Below the pieces are notes generated by a model. That model ran no database searches. It was not told the origin of the DNA and worked only from the letters and a program-made list of their open reading frames with translations. Shown here in pieces: positions 1 to 9,800 of a stretch of 64,000 nt of DNA (positions are counted from its first letter, which is position 1; each line of letters starts with the position of its first letter). Both the position numbers and the translations under genes were made by a program. The stretch comes from an uncultured Eubacteriales bacterium (lineage in GTDB: Bacteria > Bacillota > Clostridia > Oscillospirales > Acutalibacteraceae). The stretch covers positions 175,662 through 239,661 of the forward strand of contig CAKSDI010000004.1 of the NCBI GenBank assembly GCA_934445035.1, read 5' to 3'.

Positions 1-1
1 C

Positions 2-343
2 TATTATGAGGGAGCTTTGGCGCTCGGCGCCACGCACGAAAGAAGCACCTTTAAAGCGGTTTTGCCGGCGGCAAAATCGGGAATAACCGCAGGCGTGATA
101 TTAGGTATCGGAAGAGCGATAGGCGAGGCAATGGCTGTTAATATGGTGGCAGGCAACCAGGCGATAATTCCTAAAAGCATATTTGACGGAGTAAGAACTC
201 TTACTTCAAATATAGTGCTTGAAATGGGTTATGCTACAGATCTTCACCGCGAGGCGCTTATAGCAACATCGCTTGTGCTGTTTGTTTTCATTCTTATAAT
301 CAATCTTTTGTTTTCACTTGCAAAAAAGGAGAAGAAGAGATGA
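2..343 (+). CDS. pstC: Phosphate ABC transporter permease PstC (3' part)
   Basis: C-terminal ~113 residues of one of the two inner-membrane permease subunits of the high-affinity phosphate importer; the gene begins before the window. The frame is open from base 2 and reads through the permease EAA-type loop (EGALALGATHERS), then a conserved GRAIGEAMAV stretch and a final membrane helix ending in a Lys/Arg-rich tail. It overlaps pstA by 4 bases (ATGA), typical of translational coupling. Product identity is secure from the pstA-pstB-phoU context and the loop motif. The promoter, and any Pho box, would lie outside the window. Confidence 0.93.
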   Translation, partial: YYEGALALGATHERSTFKAVLPAAKSGITAGVILGIGRAIGEAMAVNMVAGNQAIIPKSIFDGVRTLTSNIVLEMGYATDLHREALIATSLVLFVFILIINLLFSLAKKEKKR

Positions 344-1203
344 ATAAAGCGAAGTTCTTGCAAAAATTTAAAACCTATTTAAAGCACCCCGGCTCGCTTG
401 CGATGTTTCTTTTGACCTGGCTTGCGGGAATAATCACGATCTCGGTCGTAGTATTCTTAGTGCTTTATATCCTTATAAAAGGAATTCCTAATTTAACGCC
501 CTCGCTTTTTGCGTGGACTTACAACAGCGAAAATGTTTCTATGATGCCGGCTATTATAAACACGGTAATTATGACCTTGCTTTCTCTTGCGATAGCGGTG
601 CCGATAGGAGTGTTTTCGGCGGTGTATTTAACAGAGTATGCAAAAAGAGGAAATCCGTTTGTAAAAGTCGTGCGGGTAACGACGGAAACTCTTGCGGGTA
701 TTCCCTCTATAGTTTACGGTCTTGTAGGCTACCTGATATTTGTTATAGCTATGAAGCTTCACCAATCTATGCTTTCGGGCGCTTTAACGCTTGCGATTAT
801 GATCCTGCCTACTCTTATGCGCACGACCGAGGAGGCGCTGATATCCGTTCCCGATTCATTCAGAGAGGGAAGCTTCGGGCTCGGAGCAGGAAGACTCAGA
901 ACCGTGTTTAAAGTGGTCCTGCCGTCGGCAGTGCCGGGAATTTTATCGGGCATAATTCTTTCTATAGGAAGAATTGTAGGCGAAACTGCGGCGCTTATCT
1001 ACACATCGGGCACCGTGGCAGGAATTCCGAAATCTCTTCTCGGCAGCGGAAGAACGCTTTCCGTTCATATGTACGCGCTGCTGAGTGAGGGACTTTATAT
1101 GGATCAGGCTTATGCGACCGCCGTGGTTCTGCTTATTCTTGTGCTTCTTATCAATATTTTATCAGGTCTAGTTGCAAAAAAGGTCGCCGCGAAGAAGGGA
1201 TAG
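340..1203 (+). CDS. pstA: Phosphate ABC transporter permease PstA
   Basis: Second membrane permease of the Pst phosphate importer; pairs with PstC to form the channel driven by PstB. The 287-residue length fits the family. Several hydrophobic helices are visible (first near residues 20-48), and the cytoplasmic coupling loop EGSFGLGAGRLRTV contacts the ATPase in this family. The ATG start overlaps the pstC stop and an AGGAGAAGA ribosome site lies just upstream. pstB starts 3 bases after its stop, so the genes form one operon. Confidence 0.96.
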   Translation: MNKAKFLQKFKTYLKHPGSLAMFLLTWLAGIITISVVVFLVLYILIKGIPNLTPSLFAWTYNSENVSMMPAIINTVIMTLLSLAIAVPIGVFSAVYLTEYAKRGNPFVKVVRVTTETLAGIPSIVYGLVGYLIFVIAMKLHQSMLSGALTLAIMILPTLMRTTEEALISVPDSFREGSFGLGAGRLRTVFKVVLPSAVPGILSGIILSIGRIVGETAALIYTSGTVAGIPKSLLGSGRTLSVHMYALLSEGLYMDQAYATAVVLLILVLLINILSGLVAKKVAAKKG

Positions 1204-1206
1204 ATT

Positions 1207-1956
1207 ATGGATAAATTTACAGTTAAGGATCTAAACTTATTTTACAATGATTTTCAGGCTCTTAAAAATATAAATTTAAATATGCCGTCAAATAAGATCA
1301 CCGCGTTTATAGGGCCGTCGGGCTGCGGAAAATCGACGCTTCTTAAATCCTTAAACCGAATGAACGATCTTGTTGAGGGCTGTAGGATAGACGGCGAAAT
1401 ATGCCTCGACGGCGAGAATATTTACGGCGATATGGATGTGAATAACCTTAGGAAAAGAGTGGGAATGGTCTTTCAGAAGCCTAACCCTTTCCCGATGTCT
1501 ATATACGATAACATAGCTTTCGGACCGAGAACTCACGGAATAAGGTCTAAAGCGAATCTTGATGAGATCGTGGAAGAATCTTTAAGAGGTGCCGCTATCT
1601 GGGAAGAAACAAAGGATAAGCTTAAAAAAAGCGCGCTCGCGATGAGCGGAGGTCAGCAGCAAAGGCTGTGTATAGCAAGGGCGCTTGCGGTAAAGCCCGA
1701 AGTGCTTTTAATGGATGAGCCTACAAGCGCGCTTGATCCGATTTCCACTTCTAAAATAGAAGACCTTGCAATAGAGCTTAAAAAAAGCTATACTATAATT
1801 ATGGTAACTCATAATATGCAGCAGGCGGTTAGGATCTCGGATAACACGGCGTTTTTCCTCTTAGGCGAAGTTATTGAATATTCCCAAACTGAAAAGATGT
1901 TCTCTAACCCTAAGGATAAGCGCACGGAAGATTATATTACAGGCAGATTCGGATAG
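1207..1956 (+). CDS. pstB: Phosphate ABC transporter ATPase PstB
   Basis: Cytoplasmic ATPase that powers phosphate import. Walker A GPSGCGKST is at residues 36-44, the Q-loop VGMVFQKPNPFP follows, then the ABC signature SGGQQQ and Walker B LLMDEPTSALD, and a switch histidine in VTHNM. The length of 249 residues is the usual one for PstB. It lies 3 bases after pstA and 10 bases before the phoU start in the same operon. All catalytic motifs are intact. Confidence 0.97.
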   Translation: MDKFTVKDLNLFYNDFQALKNINLNMPSNKITAFIGPSGCGKSTLLKSLNRMNDLVEGCRIDGEICLDGENIYGDMDVNNLRKRVGMVFQKPNPFPMSIYDNIAFGPRTHGIRSKANLDEIVEESLRGAAIWEETKDKLKKSALAMSGGQQQRLCIARALAVKPEVLLMDEPTSALDPISTSKIEDLAIELKKSYTIIMVTHNMQQAVRISDNTAFFLLGEVIEYSQTEKMFSNPKDKRTEDYITGRFG

Positions 1957-1966
1957 GCGGGATATT

Positions 1967-2608
1967 ATGAGAAATAAATTTGATAATCAGCTTGAAAAGC
2001 TCAATGTTGAGCTTATATATATGGGAGCCTTGTGTGAAGACGCTATTTCGGCGTCTGTCAAAGCGCTTTTGGATCACGATAAAGGTCTTTTGGAAAAGGT
2101 CTTTGCGGCGGAAAGCGAAATAAATCAGAAAGAAAGGGATATTGAAGCTATCTGTATGAAGCTTTTGCTGTCCCAGCAGCCGGTCGCAAGGGATCTTAGA
2201 TATATCTCCTCGGCGCTTAAAATGATCTCCGATATGGAAAGAATAGGCGATCAGGCTTCCGATATAGCGGAGATAACCGAGTTTATAAAGGATAACGAAA
2301 TAGTCGGAAAAGTTCATATCAAGGATATGGCGGAGGCGGCTATTAAAATGGTTACAAAGAGTGTGGACTCTTTTGTTAAAAAAGATCTTGAGCTTGCGCG
2401 CAGCGTAGCAAAAGACGACGATACGGTCGATAATCTCTTTTGCTGCGTTAAAGACGAGATAGTTAAGCTTATCACTTTAGACAGAGAAAACAGCGAGTAC
2501 GGTATTGACCTATTGATGATAGCTAAATATCTCGAAAGAATAGGCGATCACGCCGTGAATATTTCCGAGTGGGTCGAATATTCTCTCACAGGCACGCACT
2601 CAAAATAA
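1967..2608 (+). CDS. phoU: Phosphate signalling protein PhoU
   Basis: Negative regulator that links the Pst transporter to the PhoR kinase. The 213-residue protein has the two-repeat all-helical PhoU layout: each half carries an E-R-I-G-D-x-A metal-binding motif (MERIGDQAS and LERIGDHAV). The start is taken at ATG 1967 because it begins the normal PhoU N-terminus; the frame is open further upstream inside pstB, but that part has no PhoU character. It sits between pstB and the two-component genes, as in many Firmicutes. Confidence 0.96.
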   Translation: MRNKFDNQLEKLNVELIYMGALCEDAISASVKALLDHDKGLLEKVFAAESEINQKERDIEAICMKLLLSQQPVARDLRYISSALKMISDMERIGDQASDIAEITEFIKDNEIVGKVHIKDMAEAAIKMVTKSVDSFVKKDLELARSVAKDDDTVDNLFCCVKDEIVKLITLDRENSEYGIDLLMIAKYLERIGDHAVNISEWVEYSLTGTHSK

Positions 2609-2623
2609 AAAAAGGGGTAAATT

Positions 2624-3283
2624 ATGATCTATTTGCTTGAGGATGACGAAAATATAAGAAAATTTGTTATCTATGCTTTAAAACAGACGGGATTTGAAGC
2701 GGAGGGCTTCGGTCTGCCGTCGGAGCTGTATGCGGCGCTGAAGGAGAATAAGCCGGAGCTCATACTTCTTGATATTATGCTTCCTGAGGAAGACGGAATA
2801 TCGGTGCTTAAAAAGCTTAAAAGCGATGTAACGGTTTCTGATACGCCGGTGGTTATGCTTACTGCGAAATCAAGCGAATTCGATAAGGTGACCGGTCTTG
2901 ACTCGGGCGCCGATGATTATATAACAAAGCCTTTCGGCACAATGGAGCTTATTTCAAGAATAAAAGCCATTTTGCGCAGAACTAAGAAAAACGAAGAGGA
3001 ATACACTTCGGGCGACCTTTATTTAAACCCCAAAAAACACATTATAAAGGTAAAAGGCGAAGATATCTCTTTAACCTTAAAGGAATTCGAAATTCTCTGC
3101 GCACTCTTTAAAAACAGGGGAACGGTGCTTACCCGCGACAGACTTCTTGAGGATATCTGGGGGTATGATTACGACGGGGAAAGCAGAACGGTCGATGTGC
3201 ATATCAAAACCTTAAGGACAAAGCTTAAAGACAGCGGAGATATTATTGAAACGGTCAGAGGAATAGGCTATAAAATCGCGTGA
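2624..3283 (+). CDS. phoP: OmpR-family phosphate response regulator (PhoP/PhoB type)
   Basis: Transcription factor activated by phosphorylation under phosphate limitation. The receiver domain occupies about residues 1-115, with the phospho-acceptor Asp at residue 50 in LILLDIMLP and the switch Lys in ITKPFG. A winged-helix Trans_Reg_C domain follows at about 125-217 (LTLKEFEIL, GYDYDGESRTVDVHI). It has an AAAGGGG ribosome site and is followed 13 bases later by its kinase gene. The Pho role rests on position inside pst-phoU-phoR; sequence alone shows only the OmpR class. Confidence 0.92.
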   Translation: MIYLLEDDENIRKFVIYALKQTGFEAEGFGLPSELYAALKENKPELILLDIMLPEEDGISVLKKLKSDVTVSDTPVVMLTAKSSEFDKVTGLDSGADDYITKPFGTMELISRIKAILRRTKKNEEEYTSGDLYLNPKKHIIKVKGEDISLTLKEFEILCALFKNRGTVLTRDRLLEDIWGYDYDGESRTVDVHIKTLRTKLKDSGDIIETVRGIGYKIA

Positions 3284-3296
3284 GGGGAAATGAAAT

Positions 3297-4943
3297 ATGA
3301 CTAAAAAGATCAACAGAGGAATTTTGATATCATCTGTGATAACGCTTATAGCAAGCCTGTTTTTCTTTGTGGGCGTTCAATATCAGATGTATGACGACAG
3401 CTTAAAGGACTCTTTAAGGAGCGAGGCTTACATAGTAAGCAAATTTTCCGATGAGAGCGATCTAAAGTATTATTCCGACGCGGATGAGAGAATAACGCTC
3501 ATTTCTTCCGACGGTAAAGTTATATACGATAACAAAGCCATTGCCTCTTCAATGGCAAATCATCTTGACAGAAAAGAAGTTAAAGACGCTCTTAAAAACG
3601 GCGAGGGTTATGCGATAAGGCGCTCGGAAACATTGGGCGTTAAGACCTGCTACTTTGCCTTAAAGCTTGATAACGGAAATGTTTTAAGAGTTTCAAACGA
3701 CGCTTTGACGGTGCTTGCAGTCGTTACGGGATTATTGCCCGCTATCTGTGCGATAGCAGTTATGGTGGTCATTTTGGCGGCGGTGCTTGCAGGAATAATC
3801 TCTAAAAAGATAGTTAAGCCGATAAATAATATCGATCTTGACAGTCCCGAAATAGATTCTTCTTATGAAGAATTATCGCCTTTTATCTTAAAGATAAACG
3901 ATCAGAACAGAAGAATAAGAAAACAGATAGCCCAGCTTAAAAGAAGCAGGCTTGAATTTGATACCATTGCCGAGAATATGGATGAGGGACTCTGCCTTAC
4001 CGATATTGAAGGCAACATTATAATGCATAATTCGGGCTTTAATAAGATATTCGGCGAATTAGGCGATATTGACGGAACGAATATTTTAACTGTCTGCCGA
4101 GATGAAAGCTTCAGAACGATTTTAGAAAGCATAAAGAACAACAAAAAAGGCGAAAATATGCTGGTTTTAAACGGCAAGAATTATGAAATTACCGCCAACC
4201 CCGTGTTTGATGAAAATTCTAAGCCCTGCGGAGCGGCAGTGCTTGCCGTGGATATCACGGAAAAAGAAAAAAGGGAAAAACTGCGCAGGGAATTCACAGC
4301 GAATGTATCTCACGAGCTTAAAACTCCTCTTACAGCAATAATCGGAATTTCCGATATGCTTAAAAACGGAATGGTTGAGAGCAAGGATATAAAAGGCTTT
4401 GCAAATGATATAAATTCCGAAGCGGTAAGACTTATATCGTTAGTCAACGATATAATCAAGCTTTCCGAGCTTGATGAGGGAAAGGATTCGGAGGAAGAAA
4501 AGGAAACGACTGATCTTTTCGAGGTTTCTAAAGAGGTAATAAAAAGTCTTAAAACAGTTGCGGATAAGAGCAATATATCTCTGAACTTAAGCGGTGAAAG
4601 CGCCGAAATTAAGGGCGGAAAATCGCTGTGCTTTGAAATGATATTCAATCTTTGCGATAATGCGGTGAAATATAATAAGGAAAACGGTAGCGTGAATATC
4701 ACCGTCGGGAAAGACGGGGACGCGCCTTTTGTATCGGTCAAAGACACGGGAATAGGTATTCCCGAAGGTCAGTACGACAGGATATTCGAAAGGTTTTACA
4801 GGGTGGATAAAAGCCGGTCGAAATCGACCGGCGGAACAGGACTCGGACTTTCCATTGTTAAGCATATAGCTTTAAGCTTGGGCGGAAAAATCGAAGTAAA
4901 GTCAAAGCTTAACGAGGGAACGGAAATTAAAATAACATTTTAA
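3297..4943 (+). CDS. phoR: Sensor histidine kinase PhoR
   Basis: Membrane sensor kinase, partner of the preceding regulator. Transmembrane helices lie near residues 8-27 and 137-168 and flank a ~110-residue extracytoplasmic domain. A PAS domain follows at about 218-320, then the HisKA domain with phospho-acceptor His339 (VSHELKTPL), and the HATPase domain with N box NLCDNAVKYN, G1 DTGIGIPEG and G2 GGTGLGLS. The architecture matches Firmicute PhoR. Its end overlaps the convergent oxidoreductase gene by 4 bases, with no terminator visible between them. Confidence 0.93.
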   Translation: MTKKINRGILISSVITLIASLFFFVGVQYQMYDDSLKDSLRSEAYIVSKFSDESDLKYYSDADERITLISSDGKVIYDNKAIASSMANHLDRKEVKDALKNGEGYAIRRSETLGVKTCYFALKLDNGNVLRVSNDALTVLAVVTGLLPAICAIAVMVVILAAVLAGIISKKIVKPINNIDLDSPEIDSSYEELSPFILKINDQNRRIRKQIAQLKRSRLEFDTIAENMDEGLCLTDIEGNIIMHNSGFNKIFGELGDIDGTNILTVCRDESFRTILESIKNNKKGENMLVLNGKNYEITANPVFDENSKPCGAAVLAVDITEKEKREKLRREFTANVSHELKTPLTAIIGISDMLKNGMVESKDIKGFANDINSEAVRLISLVNDIIKLSELDEGKDSEEEKETTDLFEVSKEVIKSLKTVADKSNISLNLSGESAEIKGGKSLCFEMIFNLCDNAVKYNKENGSVNITVGKDGDAPFVSVKDTGIGIPEGQYDRIFERFYRVDKSRSKSTGGTGLGLSIVKHIALSLGGKIEVKSKLNEGTEIKITF

Positions 4944-5911
4944 GTCATTGTTGATAATTTGTAATCAAACGCGGCTTCCTTTACAGAATAGAATTCTTTT
5001 CCCGAAACGGTGAATTCTTTCATTTTGCAAAGCACTGTGCCGATTGCTATTTCTTCATCTGAAAATCTTGCTGATTTAAAGGGATTTTCATATAGGATAT
5101 TCCCCTCGGCGGTTAAACTCGAAAGAGAAAAACCGTCGAGGTTTTCATTTTGCCCGCTTGAATTTCTCTTTATATCAAAGGTTACGGGAATATTTCCTTT
5201 TAAATAAGTGCAGGAATTATCGATTATCTCGCCCTTTGTGCCGCGGATCATTATTTGCGAGCGGCGGATATCGGAAAAATACTGTTCATAGGAAAAATCA
5301 TAAATTGCTGTTTTATTTTTAAACTGATATATCCTTATCTTTTCTTCTGAATTAACTATTTGCGGAGTTCTTAGTTTCCCATTCCTGCCGTTGTACCTTG
5401 AAACGGTATCGCAAAGCGAGAATGACTTTATTTCGGGAATTTCAAAGCCTGTGTTTAGAAAAAAGCGGATAAGACTTACCGCGTGATAATCGTGGCAGCA
5501 GGATAATTTGACCTGTGTGATATCCCCTAATATTCCGCTTTCGATAATTTTTTTAAGCGCCTGATTTTTCGGCATAAAATGAAACTGCTCGGATACTTGA
5601 ATTCTTCCGCTTAAGCTTTTATCGGAAACCGGCGTTTCCGTGAGCACCGGGATATCTTTATCCGAAAGAATTTTTAGCATTTCAGAGATTTGATCTTTAC
5701 TCACACACGAAACCGCAAAATCAAAATCCAAATTTAAAAGCTCTTCTAAAGACTCTGTTATCTTAACATTATATTTCCTTTGAAATTCTTCTCTTTTTTG
5801 CTCGTTTCTGATATAAATTCCGCTTACTTCGAATTTTTCGGGCATAAGAGCGGCAATTCTTAAATAAAATTCGCTTCTCCAGCCTGCTCCTATCACTGCG
5901 TACCTTATCAT
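4940..5911 (-). CDS. Gfo/Idh/MocA-family oxidoreductase
   Basis: Predicted NAD(P)-dependent sugar or inositol dehydrogenase, cytoplasmic, 323 residues. The N-terminus RYAVIGAGWRSEFYLRIAAL is a Rossmann nucleotide-binding loop (GxGxxx), followed by the family's YNVKITESLEELL pattern and a C-terminal alpha/beta substrate domain. The family's usual EKP loop reads TETPV here, so the catalytic lysine of that motif is not obvious and activity may be altered. It lies 3 bases after the AraC-type regulator gene and is probably co-transcribed with it. The substrate cannot be told. Confidence 0.8.
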   Translation of the reverse strand: MIRYAVIGAGWRSEFYLRIAALMPEKFEVSGIYIRNEQKREEFQRKYNVKITESLEELLNLDFDFAVSCVSKDQISEMLKILSDKDIPVLTETPVSDKSLSGRIQVSEQFHFMPKNQALKKIIESGILGDITQVKLSCCHDYHAVSLIRFFLNTGFEIPEIKSFSLCDTVSRYNGRNGKLRTPQIVNSEEKIRIYQFKNKTAIYDFSYEQYFSDIRRSQIMIRGTKGEIIDNSCTYLKGNIPVTFDIKRNSSGQNENLDGFSLSSLTAEGNILYENPFKSARFSDEEIAIGTVLCKMKEFTVSGKEFYSVKEAAFDYKLSTMT

Positions 5912-5914
5912 AAA

Positions 5915-6709
5915 CTATCCCTCCAGATATTTTCTTGCAAATTGTTCCCTGTATTTCCCGGGTGAGATTCCTGTGGCTTTTTTAAAGGTATCGTTTAAAT
6001 ATTGCTGGCAGTTAAATCCGCATCGCTCGGCAATCTCGGTTATGGGTATATCATTATCAAAAAGCATTTCTTTGGCGTTCGTTATTCGCACCTCTGTTAA
6101 ATATGCATGGGGCGAAAGCCCGTATGCGGCGGTGAAAAGATAGCGAAACCGCGATTCGCTTAAATTCACGCTTTTAGCAATATCCTCGGTCGAAATATGA
6201 TAAATATAATTCTTTTCTATATATTTTTTTGCGCTGTGCATAAGGCCGTAATTAAAATTTACTCCTATTTTGCTTTGTTTTGAATCCTTTATTAACAGGC
6301 TGATAAGCGATAAAATCTTGCTGTGGAGCAATAAAATATCCTTATTTTCCTTTTCGTTTATTACAATGATTTCGTGCATAAGCTCTTTTATTCCGCTTTT
6401 ATGCACGGCGTCAAAAAAAGAGGGAAGAGAATCAAGTGTTTCTGATAATTTGCCCTTTGCCTCGAATTTTAAAAAAGCGGTTTTAAAAGGGAGCAGGCTG
6501 TGCCGCTTATCTCCGGGCTTTGCAACAATCACACGATCTGACTTTACGGCAATTTCCTCGCCGTTTAAATAAGAAAACTTCCCCGATTCCAAAAAATACT
6601 CTATCTCATAGCATTTTGAAATTCTTTCTTTGGAAATTTTGAGCTCTCCGAATTCGGAGCAATCAAAATATCCGCAGGTGATATTTTCAGGTAAAATAAA
6701 TTCGCTCAT
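5915..6709 (-). CDS. AraC-family transcriptional regulator
   Basis: DNA-binding regulator with an N-terminal cupin-like sensing region (about residues 1-150) and a C-terminal double helix-turn-helix (about 165-262). The second HTH shows the family signature (TEIAERCGFNCQQYLNDTFKKATGIS, with the usual FS..F replaced by LNDTF). ATG 6709 is chosen over an in-frame TTG at 6721 because TGAGG lies 7 bases upstream of the ATG. It is divergent from the first DUF5107-TPR gene and upstream of the oxidoreductase gene, so it probably controls both. Confidence 0.87.
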   Translation of the reverse strand: MSEFILPENITCGYFDCSEFGELKISKERISKCYEIEYFLESGKFSYLNGEEIAVKSDRVIVAKPGDKRHSLLPFKTAFLKFEAKGKLSETLDSLPSFFDAVHKSGIKELMHEIIVINEKENKDILLLHSKILSLISLLIKDSKQSKIGVNFNYGLMHSAKKYIEKNYIYHISTEDIAKSVNLSESRFRYLFTAAYGLSPHAYLTEVRITNAKEMLFDNDIPITEIAERCGFNCQQYLNDTFKKATGISPGKYREQFARKYLEG

Positions 6710-6719
6710 TTTAAACCTC

Positions 6720-6749
6720 AATCGGATTTCTTAAAAAATAATCGGATTT
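6720..6749. promoter_or_regulatory. Direct repeat, candidate AraC-regulator half-sites
   Basis: AATCGGATTT occurs twice, at 6720-6729 and 6740-6749, exactly 20 bp apart. Two helical turns is the spacing AraC-family dimers often use. The repeats lie in the divergent gap between the AraC gene and the large DUF5107-TPR gene, upstream of a weak -10-like CATAAT at 6772. The repeat is seen; its role as an operator is inferred. Confidence 0.5.
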
Positions 6750-6813
6750 TATATATACAAACCTCTAAAATCATAATACACTTAAAGCATAAAAAAGTAA
6801 AGGATAAATTTTT

Positions 6814-9800
6814 ATGGAAAGTGTTAAATGTGAAATAAAAAAGCTTGTTATTCCCACCTATCCCGAGCCCGCGGCGGAAGAAATGCCGATGTTTGCGGAA
6901 AACCGCGTTCATCAGCGCACGAGCGGAAGACCTTATCCTAATAAGGTCGTGCTTGAGGTAAACCGCAAAGAGAAAATAGACCGCGAATACACCGTGGTGG
7001 TTTTAGAAAACGAATATCTTAAAATAGAAATTCTTCCCGAGATCGGCGGAAGAATATATTCTGCTCTCGATAAAACCACCGGGTATGACTTTTTTTATAA
7101 ACAGCACGTTATAAAGCCTGCTTTGATCGGAGTGTTAGGCTCCTGGATATCGGGCGGAGTTGAATTCAACTGGCCTTTTCATCACAGAGCGTCAGGCTTT
7201 ATGCCCTGCGATTTTTATACAGAAATTTTGCCCGACGGCAGCGCCGTATGCCATTTATCCGAGCACGATCCTATCGACAGGATGAAAGGAATGGTAAGCA
7301 TAATCCTTTCTCCCTCCGAAAAGCGATTTGAAACAAGGATGAGATTATATAACCGCACCGACAGCACCCACTCATTCCTCTGGTGGGAGAATGCAGCGGT
7401 GCCTGTGCACGAAAAATATCAGATATTCTTTCCGCAGGATGTAAGCTATGTTAATTTCCATTATCTGAAATCAAGGATAAGTTATCCGGTAGCCGGCGAC
7501 GGCGTTTTTAACGGCATACCTATGAAAGAGCCGAGAGATATCTCCTATCATAAAAACACTCATCCTGCGACAAGCTACTTTGCCGCCGCTTCGGATTACG
7601 ATTTCTTCGGGGGATACGATCACGAAAAGCAGTGCGGAGTAGTCCATATAGGCGATCATCATTTATCGCCCGGCAAGAAGATGTTTACCTGGGGTTACTG
7701 CCAGCTTGCAAAATCGTGGGAAAACGCGCTTACCGATACTGACGGACAGTATGCCGAGCTTATGGCAGGCTCCTATTCCGATAACCAGCCTAATTTTTCC
7801 TGGCTTGAGCCTTATGAAACCAAAGAATTTTCGCAGTATTGGTATCCTATTTCCAAAATCGGCACGCCCACTTTTGCAAATTTAGATATTGCTTTTAAAA
7901 TCGACAGGGAAAACGGCAGAGTGCTTATCCAGCCGACAAGGCGCTTTGAAAACGCGGTCGTTTCGGTAAAAAGAAATGATAAGGTTTTATTTGAAAGCGT
8001 TTGCAATTTAAGCCCCGAAAAATGCTCGGAGTTTAAAATTGATGATATGTCCGAAATGCTCACGGTAAGCGTAACGGCGGAAGATGAAATTATAGGAACT
8101 TACACCGAGAAGAAATTCGATAAATTCAATATGCCCGAGGTCATTTCCGATATGCCTGAGGCAAAAAGTATGAACAGCGCGCAGGAATTATATCTTGCAG
8201 GAGTTCACACCGCGCAGTACCGCGATCCGAAAGTCGAGCCCGACGCTTATTTCAAAGAGGCTTTAAAGAGGGATATCAATCATATCCCCTCGCTTATAGA
8301 AATGGCGAAATATGAATATTCTCGCTATGATTTTGAAAGCGCTAAAAAATATGCAAAAAGGGCTATAGATAATATAACTTTATTTAACGAGCGCGTTAAA
8401 AGCGGAGAAGTCTATTATATTTACGCACTTATTCTGGAAGCGTTAGGCGATCGTAAGCAGGCATATGATTATTATTATAAATCCGCCTGGGCGGCAGACT
8501 GCGTTTTAAAAGCTATGACAAGGATAGCTTTCCTCGATATAAAAAACAAAGATTATAAAGCCGCAATAAAGCACGCAAACACCGCTCTTGATTACGGCAG
8601 AAACGATAACTTAGCGCTTTTTGCCAAGGTTACGGCAATGCGCAAATTAAAGCTCGATACATCTGAAGAAATATCGGGTCAGCTTAAAAAAGACAGGCTT
8701 GACCATTATATGAGGTACCTATCTGATTCTAATGATTTTTACGATATTTTAGAGTCAAACCCGTTTGAAACGGTTATGGATATCGTAACCGATCAGGACT
8801 CCTGCGGACTATACGCAGAAAATATCAAACTTTTAGAGGATCTTATCAGCCATAGGCCCGAAACAAAGCAGCCGATGCTTTATTATGCTTTAGGATATTA
8901 TAAATATCTCTGCGGTCTAAGCGGAGCGGAAGATTATAAAACAGGCGATAAATGTGAAGTTTTATCTACTTTCCCGCAAAGAAAAGAAGAAATGTGCATT
9001 TTAAATGATGTTATATCCAAAACAGGCAGCGAGAAAGCAAAAATGCTGTTAGGCTGTCTTCTTTATAACAAAAGGCATTATGAGAAGGCGGCAAAATTAT
9101 GGGAGGATTGCTCGGATTATATATCGTTAAGAAACAGAGCGGTTGCTTATTTCAGCCATTTAAACCGTGAAAAAGAAGCTCTGCCGCTTATGAAAAAAGC
9201 GATAGAGCAAAATAGTTCAAGCGAACAGCTTGTTTATGAAACAGTGGTTTTAATGGATAAATTATCCGTTTCGGCTAAAGAAAAAATAGATTTCCTAAAA
9301 TCCCATAAAATCACTCGTGACGACTGCATAACAGAGCTTGCGAAAGCCTATAATCAGAATTTCGAGCCCGAAAAAGCAATCGAAACTTTGCTTAGCCACA
9401 ATTTTGTTCCCTGCGAGGGCGGAGAGCACGCGATAGCAGATCAGTATTTAAACGCATTCATGGCTATTGGAAGAAAAGAGCTTGATTGCACGAATACCGA
9501 AAAAGCGCTTGAAGCGTTTAGAAAAGGTCAAATTTTGCCGCAGTCATTAGGAGCGGGGCTTTGGAATCACTGCAAATTAGTGCCGCTTAAATATTTTGAG
9601 GCGGTTTGCCTTGAAAAAACAGGGAAGACCGATGAGGCAAAAGAAATTTTCAGATATATTGCAGAAATTGAAATAGAATATTTCAGCAATATGCACTTAA
9701 AAGAATTGCCGTATTTCCAGGCTTGCGCTTTTGAGCATTTGGGCGAGCATATAAAAGCCGTGAAGATCATAACAAAGTATAAAAGAGAGTGGAGCAAAAT

